From Perkinsus marinus ATCC 50983 (lineage: Eukaryota > Perkinsozoa > Perkinsida > Perkinsidae): 64,000 nt of DNA. Shown in pieces: positions 1-11,084 of the stretch. The first letter of the stretch is position 1. The number at the start of each line of letters is the position of its first letter. The stretch is taken from contig NW_003210279.1 in NCBI RefSeq assembly GCF_000006405.1, positions 49,939 through 113,938 of the forward strand. Reading direction: 5' to 3'. The translations under genes were made by a program, and so were the position numbers. The notes beneath the pieces were generated by a model. It was not told the DNA's origin. It saw nothing but the letters and a program-made list of their open reading frames with translations, and ran no database searches.

Positions 1-293
1 AATACGACACTGCTTACTGTTGCATCCCCTTGATATGACGTCGAAGGAGTAGCCACTGATACAACGAAGTCGCGTGCTGCTGTGGCTAGGCTGTCTCGAA
101 CCATGATACTATTATATTCATATCTCACTAGTCCCTATGAAATCTGCATACGACTTCGATAAACAAGAAGTCATTCATGAATCCATAGTCTTCCCAAGGA
201 CAAATCATTATGAATTTTCCACACGGCTAAGAACATTTCCCCCTTATTATCACACCCTTGAGAGCGTTATTTCTCGAAACTGGATGAGCCTAC

Positions 294-439
294 CTGCATC
301 CTTGCCATACCGTCTAGCTGCCGCTTTAGAGACCTCGTCAGCAGCAACACCCTCTAGGTCCGACTTAGCCGATGATAACCCAGAGAGGACCTTAGCTAGT
401 CCAGTCACAGCAGCACTACCGACCTGACCACCAACAGAA

Positions 440-504
<65 letters not shown>

Positions 505-532
505 TTATTATTATTACTACTATTACTACTAT

Positions 533-578
<46 letters not shown>

Positions 579-1560
579 GTAATCGATAAATGATACAAAA
601 ATGCAAACAGCATGCTTCAAACAAGATGATATATATACATGCTCAACTATGAAAATTAAAATCGTTACAGAACTTGACACGGAATGTCTCCACCAATACT
701 CCGCTATCGCTGTTGATTTTCTCCGGGCCATACTGAAGACAACGTTAGTTCATTTTAGACTACAACGTGTGAATGAATGTCGTACACAGGTGTTGTCAAA
801 TTCTTGTGATACTACTCGTCTTCCTTTCCTAACCCAGCGGATGGTTTATGATTACTCTATCGATCATAAATTGAAGACCACTTGTCCAGTTGTATTATCC
901 CAACACTACTACTCTCAATATCTCTCATGCATATTTAACAAGTACCTTCCTACCCCCGAATCGACATGCACTATAACCACCAAAATGTGAATTACACGTC
1001 ATGAAGAAATACCCGAACTATATAGACACTTTCTCCAGCGCTCTACCGAGTTCAAACTTAATTTATTTCCCACAGAGTTCACAATGTTTTCTATATCCCT
1101 ACTTTATCAGCAGCAGTGAAGTTATCATCATCCTTCATCTCCTCTCGCAAGCCCTGTAACTACCAACAACAACAGCAGCACCCTTACGTTCCATCACGCC
1201 CAACACTGCTACTTCATCCCCTACCGCTGAGCTCCCCGCGCGGACTATATAACCTCCTACTGTTCCCACTGCCGAGTTAGCCGCTGATGCTATCGCTCCT
1301 GTAGCTGTCTTCAACCCCTCTGAAATATCAACTCGATGCCAATCGAAAAAAAATGCCCTCTATCTCATTCAAATATTTACTCCCGATGAGTGTTCTAGAT
1401 CAACATAGTCTTCACCCTTCACATTGGCATTCCCCATGAACTCCATGAAAATCTTGAGCAGAAACGACCACCCCTACCAATAACAGCTTTCGCGTCTTCG
1501 TTATCATCACTCGAGCCCGGCTCCTCCACTACTGCTGAGTCTTCAGGGAACGTATAATCT
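294..1560 (-). CDS. Candidate multi-exon gene, Ala/Ser-rich and acidic, function unknown
   Basis: Not recognised. Read on the minus strand, three open segments look coding. About 1545-1440 is an acidic stretch (EEPGSSDDNEDAKAV). An exon starting at 1319 after an ATTTCAG acceptor is Ala/Gly-rich (GAIASAANSAVGTVGGYIV). An exon at 423-294 follows a GGTCAG acceptor and ends at a CAG|GTAGG donor; it codes a helical Ala/Ser/Lys segment (LAKVLSGLSSAKSDLEGVAA). A further short open stretch near 750-690 begins MARRKSTAIAEYWW. The last exon sits directly behind the (CTA)n run. Junctions between these pieces and both gene ends are unresolved, so the limits are approximate. The acid-rich then Ala-rich order resembles the candidate exons at 4.2-5.7 kb. 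Confidence 0.3.
439..579. repeat. (CTA)n trinucleotide microsatellite
   Basis: About 140 bp of CTA units with a central patch of ATT/ACT variants. It translates to poly-Ser, poly-Val or poly-Ile in different frames, none of which is a credible protein. On the minus strand it reads (TAG)n and lies about 15 nt upstream of a likely splice acceptor at 424. Confidence 0.95.
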
Positions 1561-1665
1561 GAAATCTCAGAGAATTATGGTTAAATTACTACGAGAGGAA
1601 TCACATTGCATTCATATAAACTTCATTACACATCGAGTAAAGAGATTTCCGATTAACATAATAAT

Positions 1666-1821
1666 GGAGTTTCACCCGTTTAACGTGAAGTGGTGTAATA
1701 CTCCACGAAAATTATAGGACGCATATGTTTTCCGCGACAACCGATAACGCACTTGTTTTCCGCGATGTGAATTGTGAAATATATTTTTCCCTAGTGTTTT
1801 TCATATCACGGGCGAAACTCC
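1666..1821. mobile_element. MITE-like inverted-repeat element, copy A (156 bp)
   Basis: Begins GGAGTTTCACCCG and ends CGGGCGAAACTCC, so the ends form an imperfect terminal inverted repeat of about 13 bp. The interior holds the same blocks as the other copies: a TTTAACGTGAAGTGG-type block next to one end, and TTTTTCATATCAC next to the other. It has no coding capacity. It lies just downstream of the gene ending at 1897. Confidence 0.7.
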
Positions 1822-1896
1822 ACTACACTGTGCGTGCGCCTTCTTCTTGCAAATGCATGACAATTTGATTTCTCGGAAAATACGGCCAATTTTCAT

Positions 1897-2577
1897 CTAA
1901 TCTTCAGCATATAACAAGTAGGAGTTTGGTTGGCCAAATCGAACTCCCGATCGATTCATTGCGGCGTGTGCTAAAATGACCGTGCGCATGCGTGCAAATT
2001 CTTCAAGCAATTCTGTTTTCCGCAACCCAATATAACCCGTGAATCCTCTCATGAACTCTTCAAGTCGTCCAGCGCCAGATTGGATACACTGTGCAGCCCA
2101 GTCGCTGTTGTCCAATATCCCCGCTGCAATACTGAGCAGGGGGGAAGCACTCAGGGGAGGTAACAGGCACCGTAATAAGCTTACTCGTCGGGGCTCGGCC
2201 AGTCCTCATCGGAGGTGGTCATATCCTCATTAGATGATTCACATGCTACTCCATCATCCTCATGGGAGCTACAGGACTTTGCTGTAGCGGACTTCCCATG
2301 GGCATCACCATCATCACCATCACGCCTGAGCCGAAACACTACTGCTTGGAGGTCACAAGTCAACATACCTGTTGCCTTCCTCCTTCTTGGTGATGGTGGT
2401 GGTGGTAGAGGTCTCCTCTCGAGGAGGAGGACTGCCATTGCCTTCCTCCTTCATCGTGGTGGTGGTGGTGGCAGAGGTCTCCATTCCATCTTTCTGTAGT
2501 TCCACTATAAGCCTCTCCTTCCCTACAGACAGACGAGCCCAAGTCTCAAGCCGCTGCAGTTCATCCAGACCCGTCAC
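1897..2577 (-). CDS. Hypothetical acidic protein, at least two exons (C-terminal part)
   Basis: Not recognised. The minus strand reads from about 2577 with LQRLETWARLSVGKERL, then Thr- and Glu-rich low complexity. After one or more poorly resolved junctions in about 2440-2340, an Asp/Ser-rich exon ends WPSPD. A clean intron follows (about 2190-2135, GTAAGC..CTCAG). The last exon, DIAAGILDNSDWAAQC through a helical segment to YLLYAED, stops at 1897. The reading frame stays open across this last intron with the phase conserved, which supports a real gene. The true start lies upstream of 2577. The motif TWARLSVG recurs as TWAKLSIG near 5.7 kb. Confidence 0.45.
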
Positions 2578-2711
2578 TAAAGGTACCTACAACAGTACAC
2601 TTTTGTCATGTGCATGCGTGCATCGATCACCCCAATGCCAACTGAAAAATCAAACCGTAAATTGTAAAGCACACTTCATATCAATTCACCGAGAAAAGAA
2701 CAAAACACGAC

Positions 2712-2846
2712 GGAGTTTCACCCGTTTTACGCAAAGTAGTGTAAAACTCGGTGAAAAACGTGATATTCGCGGTGATATGCAGTAGTAGTCGTGAAATATG
2801 TTTTCCACTAGAGTTTTTCATATCACTAGGGTGGCCGTGAAACTCC
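2712..2846. mobile_element. MITE-like inverted-repeat element, copy B (135 bp)
   Basis: Starts GGAGTTTCACCCG and ends CCGTGAAACTCC. It contains the internal blocks TTTTACGCAAAGTAGTG, GTGATATGCAGTAGT and GAGTTTTTCATATCAC shared with copies A, C, D, E and F. No ORF. Confidence 0.7.
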
Positions 2847-2969
2847 AATATAGATGATGGTGTACTAGGTCACAATAATTATACAATACTAGTCAACCTC
2901 AAGAGCACCAATTGCAAACATACTATGCCCAATCCCAAACTCACTTTGATAAGCACAGTAGGTCGTCGT

Positions 2970-3460
2970 CGTCGTCGTTCACCCTTTGCTGGTGCTACAC
3001 ACAAGTCCCCAACAATCACCTCAATAGAGTTCTCGGCCCCTGTAGAGCAACATGAGACCTCCAGACACCCTGCACCGCTCGCCGCCCACCTATTCGATAT
3101 CTAATCCCTTCAAAAATTATCTCTCGTGGTTTACTCGTATTAACGCATACTATACCCTTCTTAGCATCATTCGACGAGTCGCCGAGAAGGCAAACCTACA
3201 GTATATCATCATCGTCAATATGTAGACCACCAACATTAGCACTCAGTTCACCAACCGAACTGTGCGATCAGCAGCGCAACCTGCCCATACTGCCACACCT
3301 ATCTCTCTCAAACCGGCGAGGGTTCGATCCCCCCATCCAACTACTTCAGCGTTTTCAATTATACTCCAACCATACTTATCCTTCATCACCATATCACCAC
3401 CGCCCCGGTCCTCATCCATCTCACTCACACCCAGAGGCATCCCCAACGGCATTAGAGGAT
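2970..3460 (-). CDS. Candidate exons of an unknown minus-strand gene
   Basis: Two minus-strand open stretches look coding. About 3460-3250 reads VSEMDEDRGGGDMVMKDKYG followed by WSIIENAEV. About 3060-2970 reads STGAENSIEVIVGDLCVAPA and then a run of Arg. The YGWSII motif recurs at 6.9 kb. Splice sites were not resolved, and these exons may belong to the same transcript as the gene ending at 1897. Confidence 0.25.
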
Positions 3461-3506
3461 AAAACATTGAAGACAAACCCCTGGAGAAAATATCTAGTTC
3501 CATCAA

Positions 3507-4148
3507 AACCTACGGAATTTTCATACAAATACGAAACAAGTACAAACCTAACCCATGAATGCGATCGCATACACGTCGGCTCACAGAGTCCATTTAACCG
3601 TCCTGGCTCACTCCAACTCGAGTACTTTATTATAACAGAAAAAGCGGCTGTTAGGACACCATCGGATCATAAGGTGAGCGGTTCTCAGCTCTATAACAAC
3701 AACAACGATACTAACCGCTACTCATCATATCAATAACAGCCATAGAATAGTAGCAGTAGCAGCAACAGGAGAAAAACAACAGTAATAGTGATAGCAGCAG
3801 TCTGTGCAGTGCTTTATGCGTAACAACAATGTAGTTCAGGTTAAACAATAAGAAGTCGTTATTGACTTGACGGTCCTTCAACGGGTCCAATACGTGTCTT
3901 TACATCGTCCCAGAGACTATGACGGTAAATCAGACCAGGATCACTTACTACTACTAGGAGGAGGACCAGTGTGACCAGTGAATGTACATTCCTGTTGACT
4001 ACCAGTTGAGGAAAATCCATAACATTATTCCGTCACACCTAGGTTATGATATAACATGTTGTTAACCGTGACAGACGCTTTGGAGAGCACAGTACCAGAG
4101 CGGTAATAACAGTAGAGTTCTTGCCACAAGTGCAGAAGCGTTATCACA
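3507..4148. other. Spacer without a supportable gene
   Basis: Contains short CAA/CAG/TAG-rich stretches (about 3695-3800) and no open frame or RNA gene I can support. Confidence 0.6.
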
Positions 4149-4150
4149 CT

Positions 4151-4174
4151 AGTAGTAGTAGTAGTAGTAGTAGT
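4151..4174. repeat. (AGT)n microsatellite
   Basis: Eight uninterrupted AGT units followed by ACGCAG. Confidence 0.9.
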
Positions 4175-4189
4175 ACGCAGCATTAATCA

Positions 4190-5720
4190 TCGATACAAAG
4201 ACAGCCCCATGTGAATGCTATCGATAGCCCTCAAAGCCAATACCCCCGCGCTCTCCCTCGGGATTGCCAACGCCTCACATTTCGTTGCTTGCGACTCACA
4301 GCGTTCACTCGGCCCTAAATGTATCGTCTCTGTACAGGCAGGCTCATGCTCGGTAGAATCAGTAGCAGTAGGAGAATCACTTCCATCTTCAATTTGGTAT
4401 ATTATAGTAGGCGCCTTAGAAATTACAATAGAAGGCGTCTCCTCCTCCTCCTCCTCCTCCTCTTCCTCATCCCTAACACACCAGGATAGCCCCACCACAT
4501 TATCAACGCTGCCTTGCCCACCTGGACTGACTTAGGTCATCATGATCACCAGAAACCGGGTGGTTGGGTGACTCTGTGGGAACTTCCCTTTCAAGTGCAA
4601 AACCTGAAATACATAGGCTTACCTCTAACACGATTCCTCTAATATTTTTAAATATTGCACGACACATGATATCACTACCATATAACAATGCATACAACTC
4701 TTACGAATTCAGTCAATGTAGCTCAACCGAACCAAATACGTGTATGTATACGTGGTTAACGTATGGTGCCTACCTATGCATGTGTTAGTATCGAGAGCCT
4801 CCGGTCCCATACGAGGAGTGATATCATGTATCGATATATCTGAACTCAGTAATCACCCTCAATCGAATGACGACTTGAACCCACCAGTAAGAGTATCCAT
4901 AAGATTCCTCAGCTTCCCACTCGCCGTTCTGTCCAGCCCTTTCAAGGGGGCCGCTGCAACGCTCATTGGTGTACTGATGGATGCCAACCTAAATGTGAGT
5001 CACTTTAGGTGACCATCATCAGTTCACATTCATACCACAAATATATACATGAATACGTCATGTTGTATTCTAATCTAACAATTTCCAAATATAATATACT
5101 ATATAAGTTCGCCAAATTGTGAAATATGCGGTTCGGTAGTCCATCTGCGAGATGGACACTTATATACCAAGTCTACAAAAGCCGCTTACTAAACTCGATA
5201 CACCCCCTGAGAGTCGAACCCACGACCTGCGCGTCAGCAGACTAAGTGCTCTCCCGCTATACCAAATATACCACTCTAAACCGACTCCAAGCCATGTCAA
5301 CTAACCTATAGTTTTCTCCATCATCGCTCGTTCCCCTAGATGCTGTAGTGTCTGCTGAGACACTACTCCTCTTGCGATCATCCATACTGAACGGTGTATT
5401 AGTGAGGACCCTCGACGCCGCTGTAGATGATGATGACGACGATGGTGATGGTGACGACGCACCACCTTCATACTTCTCAAACCACGAGTTGAACCACTCA
5501 CTCGCCCTATAGCAACACGATTTGCAAGAAATGTGGTACAATACTCTTACGCGTTATATATCTCATCAGCCACCTCAGCAGCGCCACTGGAAGCATCATG
5601 CTCCTCTTCCTCCTCTTCCTTATCGTCTTCTTCTTCGTTATTGTATGTATGACCAATTGATAGCTTAGCCCAAGTGAAAATGCGACACAAGTCAGCTGTC
5701 TCTGTACAGGCTGGTACCTA
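4190..5720 (-). CDS. Candidate multi-exon acidic Ser-rich gene(s)
   Basis: Not recognised. Four minus-strand segments look coding: 5720-5560 (ADLCRIFTWAKLSIGHTYNN, then a Glu/Asp run ending EVADEIYNA); 5520-5290 (EWFNSWFEKYEGG, a Ser run, then Ser/Thr/Asp-rich); about 5000-4860 (LKGLDRTASGKLRNLMDTL ending FKSSFD stop); and 4498-4190 (a Glu run, then TPSIVISKAPTIIYQIEDG). The first carries the same TWA-LS-G motif as the gene at 1897-2577. A CCTGTACAGAGAC block occurs in both the 4.3 kb and 5.7 kb segments, suggesting tandem duplication. Exon joins and the number of genes are unresolved. Confidence 0.3.
4439..4469. repeat. (CTC)n microsatellite, coding a Glu run on the minus strand
   Basis: About ten CTC units. 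It lies inside a candidate minus-strand exon, where it reads as poly-Glu. Confidence 0.85.
5206..5276 (-). pseudogene. tRNA-like sequence, probably degenerate
   Basis: The minus strand has a D-arm-like TATAGCGGGAGAGC, a CTGC/GCAG stem around GACGC and a T-arm-like GTGGGTTCGACTCTC. The segment between D arm and anticodon stem is too long, and the 5' and 3' acceptor strands do not pair. A tRNA-derived relic or short interspersed element is more likely than a working tRNA. Confidence 0.35.
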
Positions 5721-5765
5721 TATTATGGTATACATTTATTAAATTCAAAACACCCGATAAATATT

Positions 5766-5896
5766 GGAGTTTCAGCCGTGATATGAAAAAGACTAGTAGA
5801 AAATCCATTTTACGACTACTGCATAGCGCGAATATCGAGATTATTCGTGATACGACGACATATAAATTCTAACCCTCTTCATATCACAACCGAAAC
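5766..5896. mobile_element. MITE-like inverted-repeat element, copy C (degenerate)
   Basis: Starts GGAGTTTCAGCCGTGATATG and carries the ACGACTACTGCATA block of the family. The other end (CTTCATATCACAACCGAAACC) is recognisable but diverged, so the right limit is approximate. Confidence 0.5.
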
Positions 5897-6045
5897 CATA
5901 TATTCACTCACGTTTATAATAGTAGATCTTCGATCAGAATACCGGGTACGTGATAGAACAGCTGGGAGGTAGTCAGATGGACAGGCATCGAATCTCCCAA
6001 CAACTACTTTCACGTAGTCTTCCGGACCTAACAGCGAAAAACAAA

Positions 6046-6138
6046 GGAATTTCACCCGTTTCACGCGAAGTGGCAACACAATATTCTCGATACGCAATAG
6101 TCGTAAAATATATTTTCGTATCACCAGGGTGAAACTCC
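6046..6138. mobile_element. MITE-like inverted-repeat element, copy D (93 bp)
   Basis: Starts GGAATTTCACCCGTTTCACG and ends CAGGGTGAAACTCC. This is a shorter copy lacking part of the interior seen in copies A and B. Confidence 0.65.
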
Positions 6139-6859
6139 AATGTTGATAATACTCAATCGCACGCAGTGTTGGAGGAATATATGTTGCCTTTCCTCATCTC
6201 AAGAGTTTCCCCGCTAATCATAGGACTTTACATACAAATTCGGTAGAAGTATACAACAATAAATTTCCCCAGATTTTTCATATCATCCACAACACATGTG
6301 GTTGACCATGTGCATACTTCCATCTGCATGCACATAAAGTCACTAACGTTCTCTATAATGCACTTATGACAATACAATAACCATGAAAATAACAAAAAAA
6401 CAAATCCCCGCAGTTGTATAAGCAGATTCTGCCGCGAGAAAAGGAAGTACACTGACTGAGGTTTATTTCAAATGCTAGGGAGAGGCTCGAACCGATCACC
6501 GCCATGGTCCGAGTCCTATCGTGAAATTGAGACTAGTACTAGAATTTATATTTCCCTAACAAGAGGCTGATTCCTCGGCAGCTCATGTGCATCCATATGA
6601 GTGGAACTAACCCGTCTTGTCGGCGATAAACTCACACACATACCCAAAATAACAAATTCTTATTATGAAAAATTCATACGATAGGTGCATATTCACTTCT
6701 AGCCCAGTTGCTCACCTATTGCGAACCGCCGACCCTCAAAGAGCATAGTACGCGGCTCGGCGGTATTAACGCAGATGGTCCCTCTACGAGACCCGGACAA
6801 CGTGTGTCCGATGAATGTTGAAATCTGACACAATTACGGTATAATTACTATCATCATCA
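6139..6859. other. Spacer without a supportable gene
   Basis: AT-rich. A tRNA T-arm-like GGTTCGAGCC lies near 6490 on the minus strand but has no accompanying cloverleaf. No supportable ORF. Confidence 0.55.
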
Positions 6860-7137
6860 TCATGATACACAGCAGCACGCATGCACATGATCATCATCCT
6901 CACCTTGACATCATCAATAATGCTCCAGCCATATCTCATACCATACTTTGACGAAAGATCATCATTCTCTTCCTCCTCCTTCTCCCCTTCTCCCACGCTA
7001 TGATCATCACCATGGCGAGGACAGGGGCGGACATAGTCGCCAAGCATGTGGTAGTATATTGGACCGGAAAACATCCAAGTTTGAAAAAATAATAAACAAC
7101 TACCATCACACGCACTACGAAGATTCTGCATCAACAA
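6860..7137 (-). CDS. Candidate acidic exon with a YGWSII motif
   Basis: A minus-strand open stretch reads an acidic segment (SVGEGEKEEEENDDLSSKYG) followed by MRYGWSIIDDVKV, where a GTGAGG donor follows. The YGWSII motif and the acidic lead-in match the candidate exon at 3.4 kb. Only one exon is visible, so this is weak. Confidence 0.22.
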
Positions 7138-8437
7138 CAGGACCTGATCCGTATCTTACCATCTCAACCTCAAGATACCACTACACAAATATCATCTATA
7201 ATCCGCAATAATCACACTCAAGGTTCCATCAGAAAATGAGAACAATATTCTCCTTCCCGTACAGCACCCCTTCCTCTAGCCAATACAGAGGTCGCTAAGT
7301 GTTCTGATTTTCATATTCTCAGTAGCCCTGGGAAACCCCCGAGTAATAATAATAATACTTCATCAGCCCTATAAGAGCAAGCTATCATAACAGAAATATT
7401 ACAAATTAGAAAGTTACGACTGAAGAATCAAAGCAAACATCAAAATGTCTTTCCCAACTAGAACGAGATTTGGCCGAAGTAAAAAAGTCCAAAGTTTGGC
7501 CAAAGTACCCCCGAGTAAAACACATCCTACAAGAACCCAGAAAATGCTCACCCTTTTAAATTTGCAACTGCAGTTCTAAAAGATAGTAAATCCACTAACG
7601 CCAACACCTTCTAAAGAATCCTACTGCGCACAGCGAAGAATTTTCCAACAACGACTCATGATACAACCCGATCCCCTCCACTTTGTAAAGTGCTACTCTC
7701 AACATGAATAGTCTAGCACTCCCGAAATCTTGCTAATTCTTGCAATCTTGTATTTCCTCAACGGCCAGAACTATATGCTCACTTGTTAGCTTCGACAGCC
7801 TCAATAGAGACGTCAGACTCCTCAGCCCGAGAACTGCCCAAGCACACTTGCAATCTACTCCAAACTAACCGTCACGCGCCACGAAATTCATCCACACCGG
7901 CGGCCTACCTATCAGCAAAATCATCCAATGCGATTCGCCTGGAAGTTAAAAAAAATTTTCTGAATTCCAACAACACTTCCAAGATCAAGTTCCACATGCG
8001 AAAGCTAATCCTGGCATCGCTCTAGAAGCTCAGGAAAGGCCTATTAAACACGCCGTATAATTTAAACAATAAACCACCATAAATTTATTATACCATAATT
8101 CCGTCAACTCACCAATCGCTACTCTCGCCGTGTGATGAGACTAAACTCTCCCTCAGTGATATGAATGACACCATTCTTCAAGGAAACAACAACCTGAAAC
8201 TACACATCACTTCACCCCAAGAAAATCGTCACGCGCCACAAAATTATTTCCAAATGAACTTTTCTGGACTTCCTCCTCTCCAGCTGTAGCACAACCTCGA
8301 ATGACATGCTGCTGAATGAACACTTCACAAAACCAAGGCGGCAACTAACAGCGTCACGCGCCACAAAATTATCACCCCCGATTCCCAACTTGGAAACACT
8401 TTCCATAGAAAATATAACGACTGAACAAACACGTCAA
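7138..8437. other. Spacer with three copies of a 19-bp motif
   Basis: I see no supportable gene. The motif CGTCACGCGCCACRAAATT occurs at about 7870, 8227 and 8352, all in the same orientation. Confidence 0.5.
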
Positions 8438-10856
8438 CTACAGCGTCACTTCTTCTTGCTGCCTATTTCGAATCATTGATTCCATGTAGTACTCCCCAGC
8501 CCTATAGCTACTGCGGACTAAGGGACCACTTGCACAATACCTAACAACTATCATTGGAGTTTCACCCGCGATATGAAAAACATATTTCACAATTCACTTG
8601 TGTTATCGTTCGCGGAAAGATATAGTTCACATGGAGTTTTTCGCCATTTCACGTTAAACAGTTGAAACTCCATGAAACATTGATAAGGTGAAAATAATGT
8701 CAAAATTTCCCCACGATAGTGACAAGTTTAATGAAAACCCCAAGTAAAATAGAGTTTCACGACTGTGATATGAAAAACATATTTCATGACTACTGCATAT
8801 CACCGCCAATATCGCGTTTTTCACCGAGTTTTACGACGCCACTTGACGTAAAACGCGTGAAACTCCGAAAACCCAAAAACTACATTGTATTTTTGATACC
8901 GTAAAAAACTCTCCTGCGTCAAACTTTCTACACTTGAATGGTAAATTTATGCATAAAATTTCACAACGAAAAAAATTTGCTAAGAAGTATCCCAATTTTT
9001 TCCAACAAAATTATTTTCCATACAATGGTTTAATTCAAAATCTAAAAAATGTTCCACAAACGCTCATACCATCATTCGATCTCCTTATTCCGTACGTCAT
9101 CACTTGAACTTTTCCCTCCCACCTGAACCCCATTTTTTCCGCAATTTTCTTCCACTTGTTGAACTCCTCAGGGGTGACATACCGTGTCACCTTCATATGG
9201 TGCTTCGTCGGTTGTAGATATCTATCAATAACAACTCATCGTTATATTCACATAAATAGATGATCCGTACTGGCCAAAAGTCACGACATCAACTCCAGAA
9301 TCCCTGAGATCCTTCATAGCGTGTTCAACCTGGCAAAAAGGAAATTTTTCCAGAAAAAAATTTACATCAGTTTTACAAGGCTTCACCAACACTACATCAG
9401 AGTAGAAGCAATTACAATGTGTTCGATTTCGATAGCTCGAAATTGAAAATGAGTACATAACTGTTGTAGTAAAATCATTTTACTAAAGTGATACTACTAT
9501 TTATGATATTATTATATATCTGTTGATGGTATATATATTATCAATATACTGTATTGTTATTATAAGTTATAATTTATAACCATATAATTATATTGTAATA
9601 AGTGATATAAGTATAATACCGATATACTAATAGGGTGAATTTACTAAAATGTAGTATCACTCTTTATTAATAGTCATACAAATAAAACAGTCACTTCTCG
9701 AACGACTCTCTACGACTAATCATTAGTAGGGAGATATCCGCTGCCATTAGTGATGATGATGATGAAGTGAAAGAAATATGGTATGACACTGTACTACCTC
9801 GACGTCCTCTTCACCCAAGCCCAACATGATAGACGATTTAGTCAAAAGCTTAGGGCAATACTCTTTCGCCATTTCCAATGTACCTTACATAGGAAAGCAT
9901 TGAGATGATAGCCAGAGTGGCAAGGAGCTCACGAAGACTCTGTCGATACCCAGCTCTGCGATCTCTTACAGAGGGTGTTAGTCTTTCCACAGTCTCGATG
10001 TTATGCGCGTATACATCAAGACCACTAGTCGCTACTTCCTTCACACAGAAGCTGAACCAATAACATATATATAAATATAATAATATATTAGCACTACCTG
10101 TCCCCTTTGAAATCGGGCACCAACGCCTCGACGAGCAAATCCGGCATTTTCTCTTTCAGTTTTCTCACAGTCTCGGCAATGTGCATTGATCCTTGATCGA
10201 GTACATCATCGCGATCAACACTAGTCAATACCTATAATATACTACGAGCCTCAGAGGACCCTCATGCTGTTAGAGTAGTACTATGTAGCTCAGCTGATTG
10301 CCGTCCTCTCCCTTCCACTTCGATATTGTCTCTGCTACAGTAGAAGGCTCACTGGCATCCAATGCTGGAGGCTTCCGACTTGTTTTCACTGCACAAAACC
10401 GGCATCCCCTAAGCACGATGTTTCCTATCATTTTACCAACTATAAGATTACACTCACCTTGTACAAGTATCCCCCATGAGCATTATAGTAGCGGTGCCTC
10501 CACTCCAGCACTCTCCAATGTTAGGGCATTTTGCCTCTTGACAAACCGTGGCTAGACCAGTAGACTTAATATTGGCCTTCAAGCTATGGTATCGTACGAG
10601 ACCATCATCCGTTAGTCCCCTGAGGAAGAACGCACATATATCTAAGTGAATAACTCCTGAAACGTAGTTAGAGAACACTAGCGCCACGACGATGAGAAGC
10701 TGGGAGTTACGGATAAGTCATTTTAAGCCATTCTGGTTTCCTCAGTGGTCCTTTTGGGGCCCTCGTAGCATGTGTGGCTGCGACTGTGCTAGTTGCGAGT
10801 GAAGCAGAGGAGGGAGATGAGCAGAAATGACGAGTGAGATGAAGAAAGGGTTGCAT
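8438..10856 (-). CDS. LIAS: Lipoyl synthase, radical SAM, organelle-targeted, 9 exons
   Basis: Inserts two sulphurs into octanoyl groups on lipoate-dependent proteins. Exons on the minus strand: 10856-10711, 10619-10458, 10408-10282, 10231-10098, 10051-9933, 9883-9798, 9329-9271, 9221-9123, 8540-8438. They join to a 344-residue protein with every junction GT..AG and in phase. The auxiliary cluster [12 protein letters not shown], the radical SAM motif CTRGCRFC (split by an intron), [30 protein letters not shown] and the C-terminal [16 protein letters not shown] are all present. The ATG at 10856 gives a Ser/Thr/Arg-rich leader typical of a transit peptide. Introns are mostly 46-50 nt. The last one (582 nt) is swollen by two MITE-like copies and the sixth (468 nt) is very AT-rich. 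Confidence 0.95.
8556..8670. mobile_element. MITE-like inverted-repeat element, copy E, inside a lipoyl synthase intron
   Basis: Starts GGAGTTTCACCCGCGATATG and ends AACAGTTGAAACTCC. It is inverted relative to copy A: the ATATGAAAAACATATTTCAC block is at the left end. It lies wholly within the 8541-9122 intron, so it is tolerated in a housekeeping gene. Confidence 0.7.
8753..8866. mobile_element. MITE-like inverted-repeat element, copy F, inside the same intron
   Basis: Starts GAGTTTCACGACTGTGATAT and ends AAAACGCGTGAAACTCC. It has the same orientation as copy E and lies 82 bp away in the same intron. Confidence 0.7.
9480..9640. repeat. AT-rich low-complexity block in a lipoyl synthase intron
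   Basis: A long run of TA/TAT-type sequence with hardly any G or C. It accounts for most of the length of the 468-nt intron 9797-9330. Confidence 0.7.
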
Positions 10857-11084
10857 TACAACACAAAGACAAGCGGAAAAACAAAACTGCGCTGAAGTGG
10901 GACGGATGAATTTGACCGAACCCCGAGTCAGGGTCCCCGACACCTTTAGTAGCCCTGTGCAAGAGGTTATTTATGAGCAGCTGAGATTGCAATCTTCATG
11001 GACAGTGGAGGTTGGAGCAAAACTTAAAATTCCTTGAGTCCTTCGATTGCACAAGAAAGTGTGACGCCAAATCGATGAACAACG

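Noticed and set aside
405-731. Poly-Ser and poly-Val open frames over the CTA repeat
   Set aside because: They exist only because a trinucleotide repeat has no stops in any frame. There is no conserved sequence apart from the repeat, though the part near 750-690 may be a separate exon.
6470-6560. Possible tRNA on the minus strand
   Set aside because: Only a T-arm-like GGTTCGAGCC is present. No D arm, anticodon stem or pairing acceptor.
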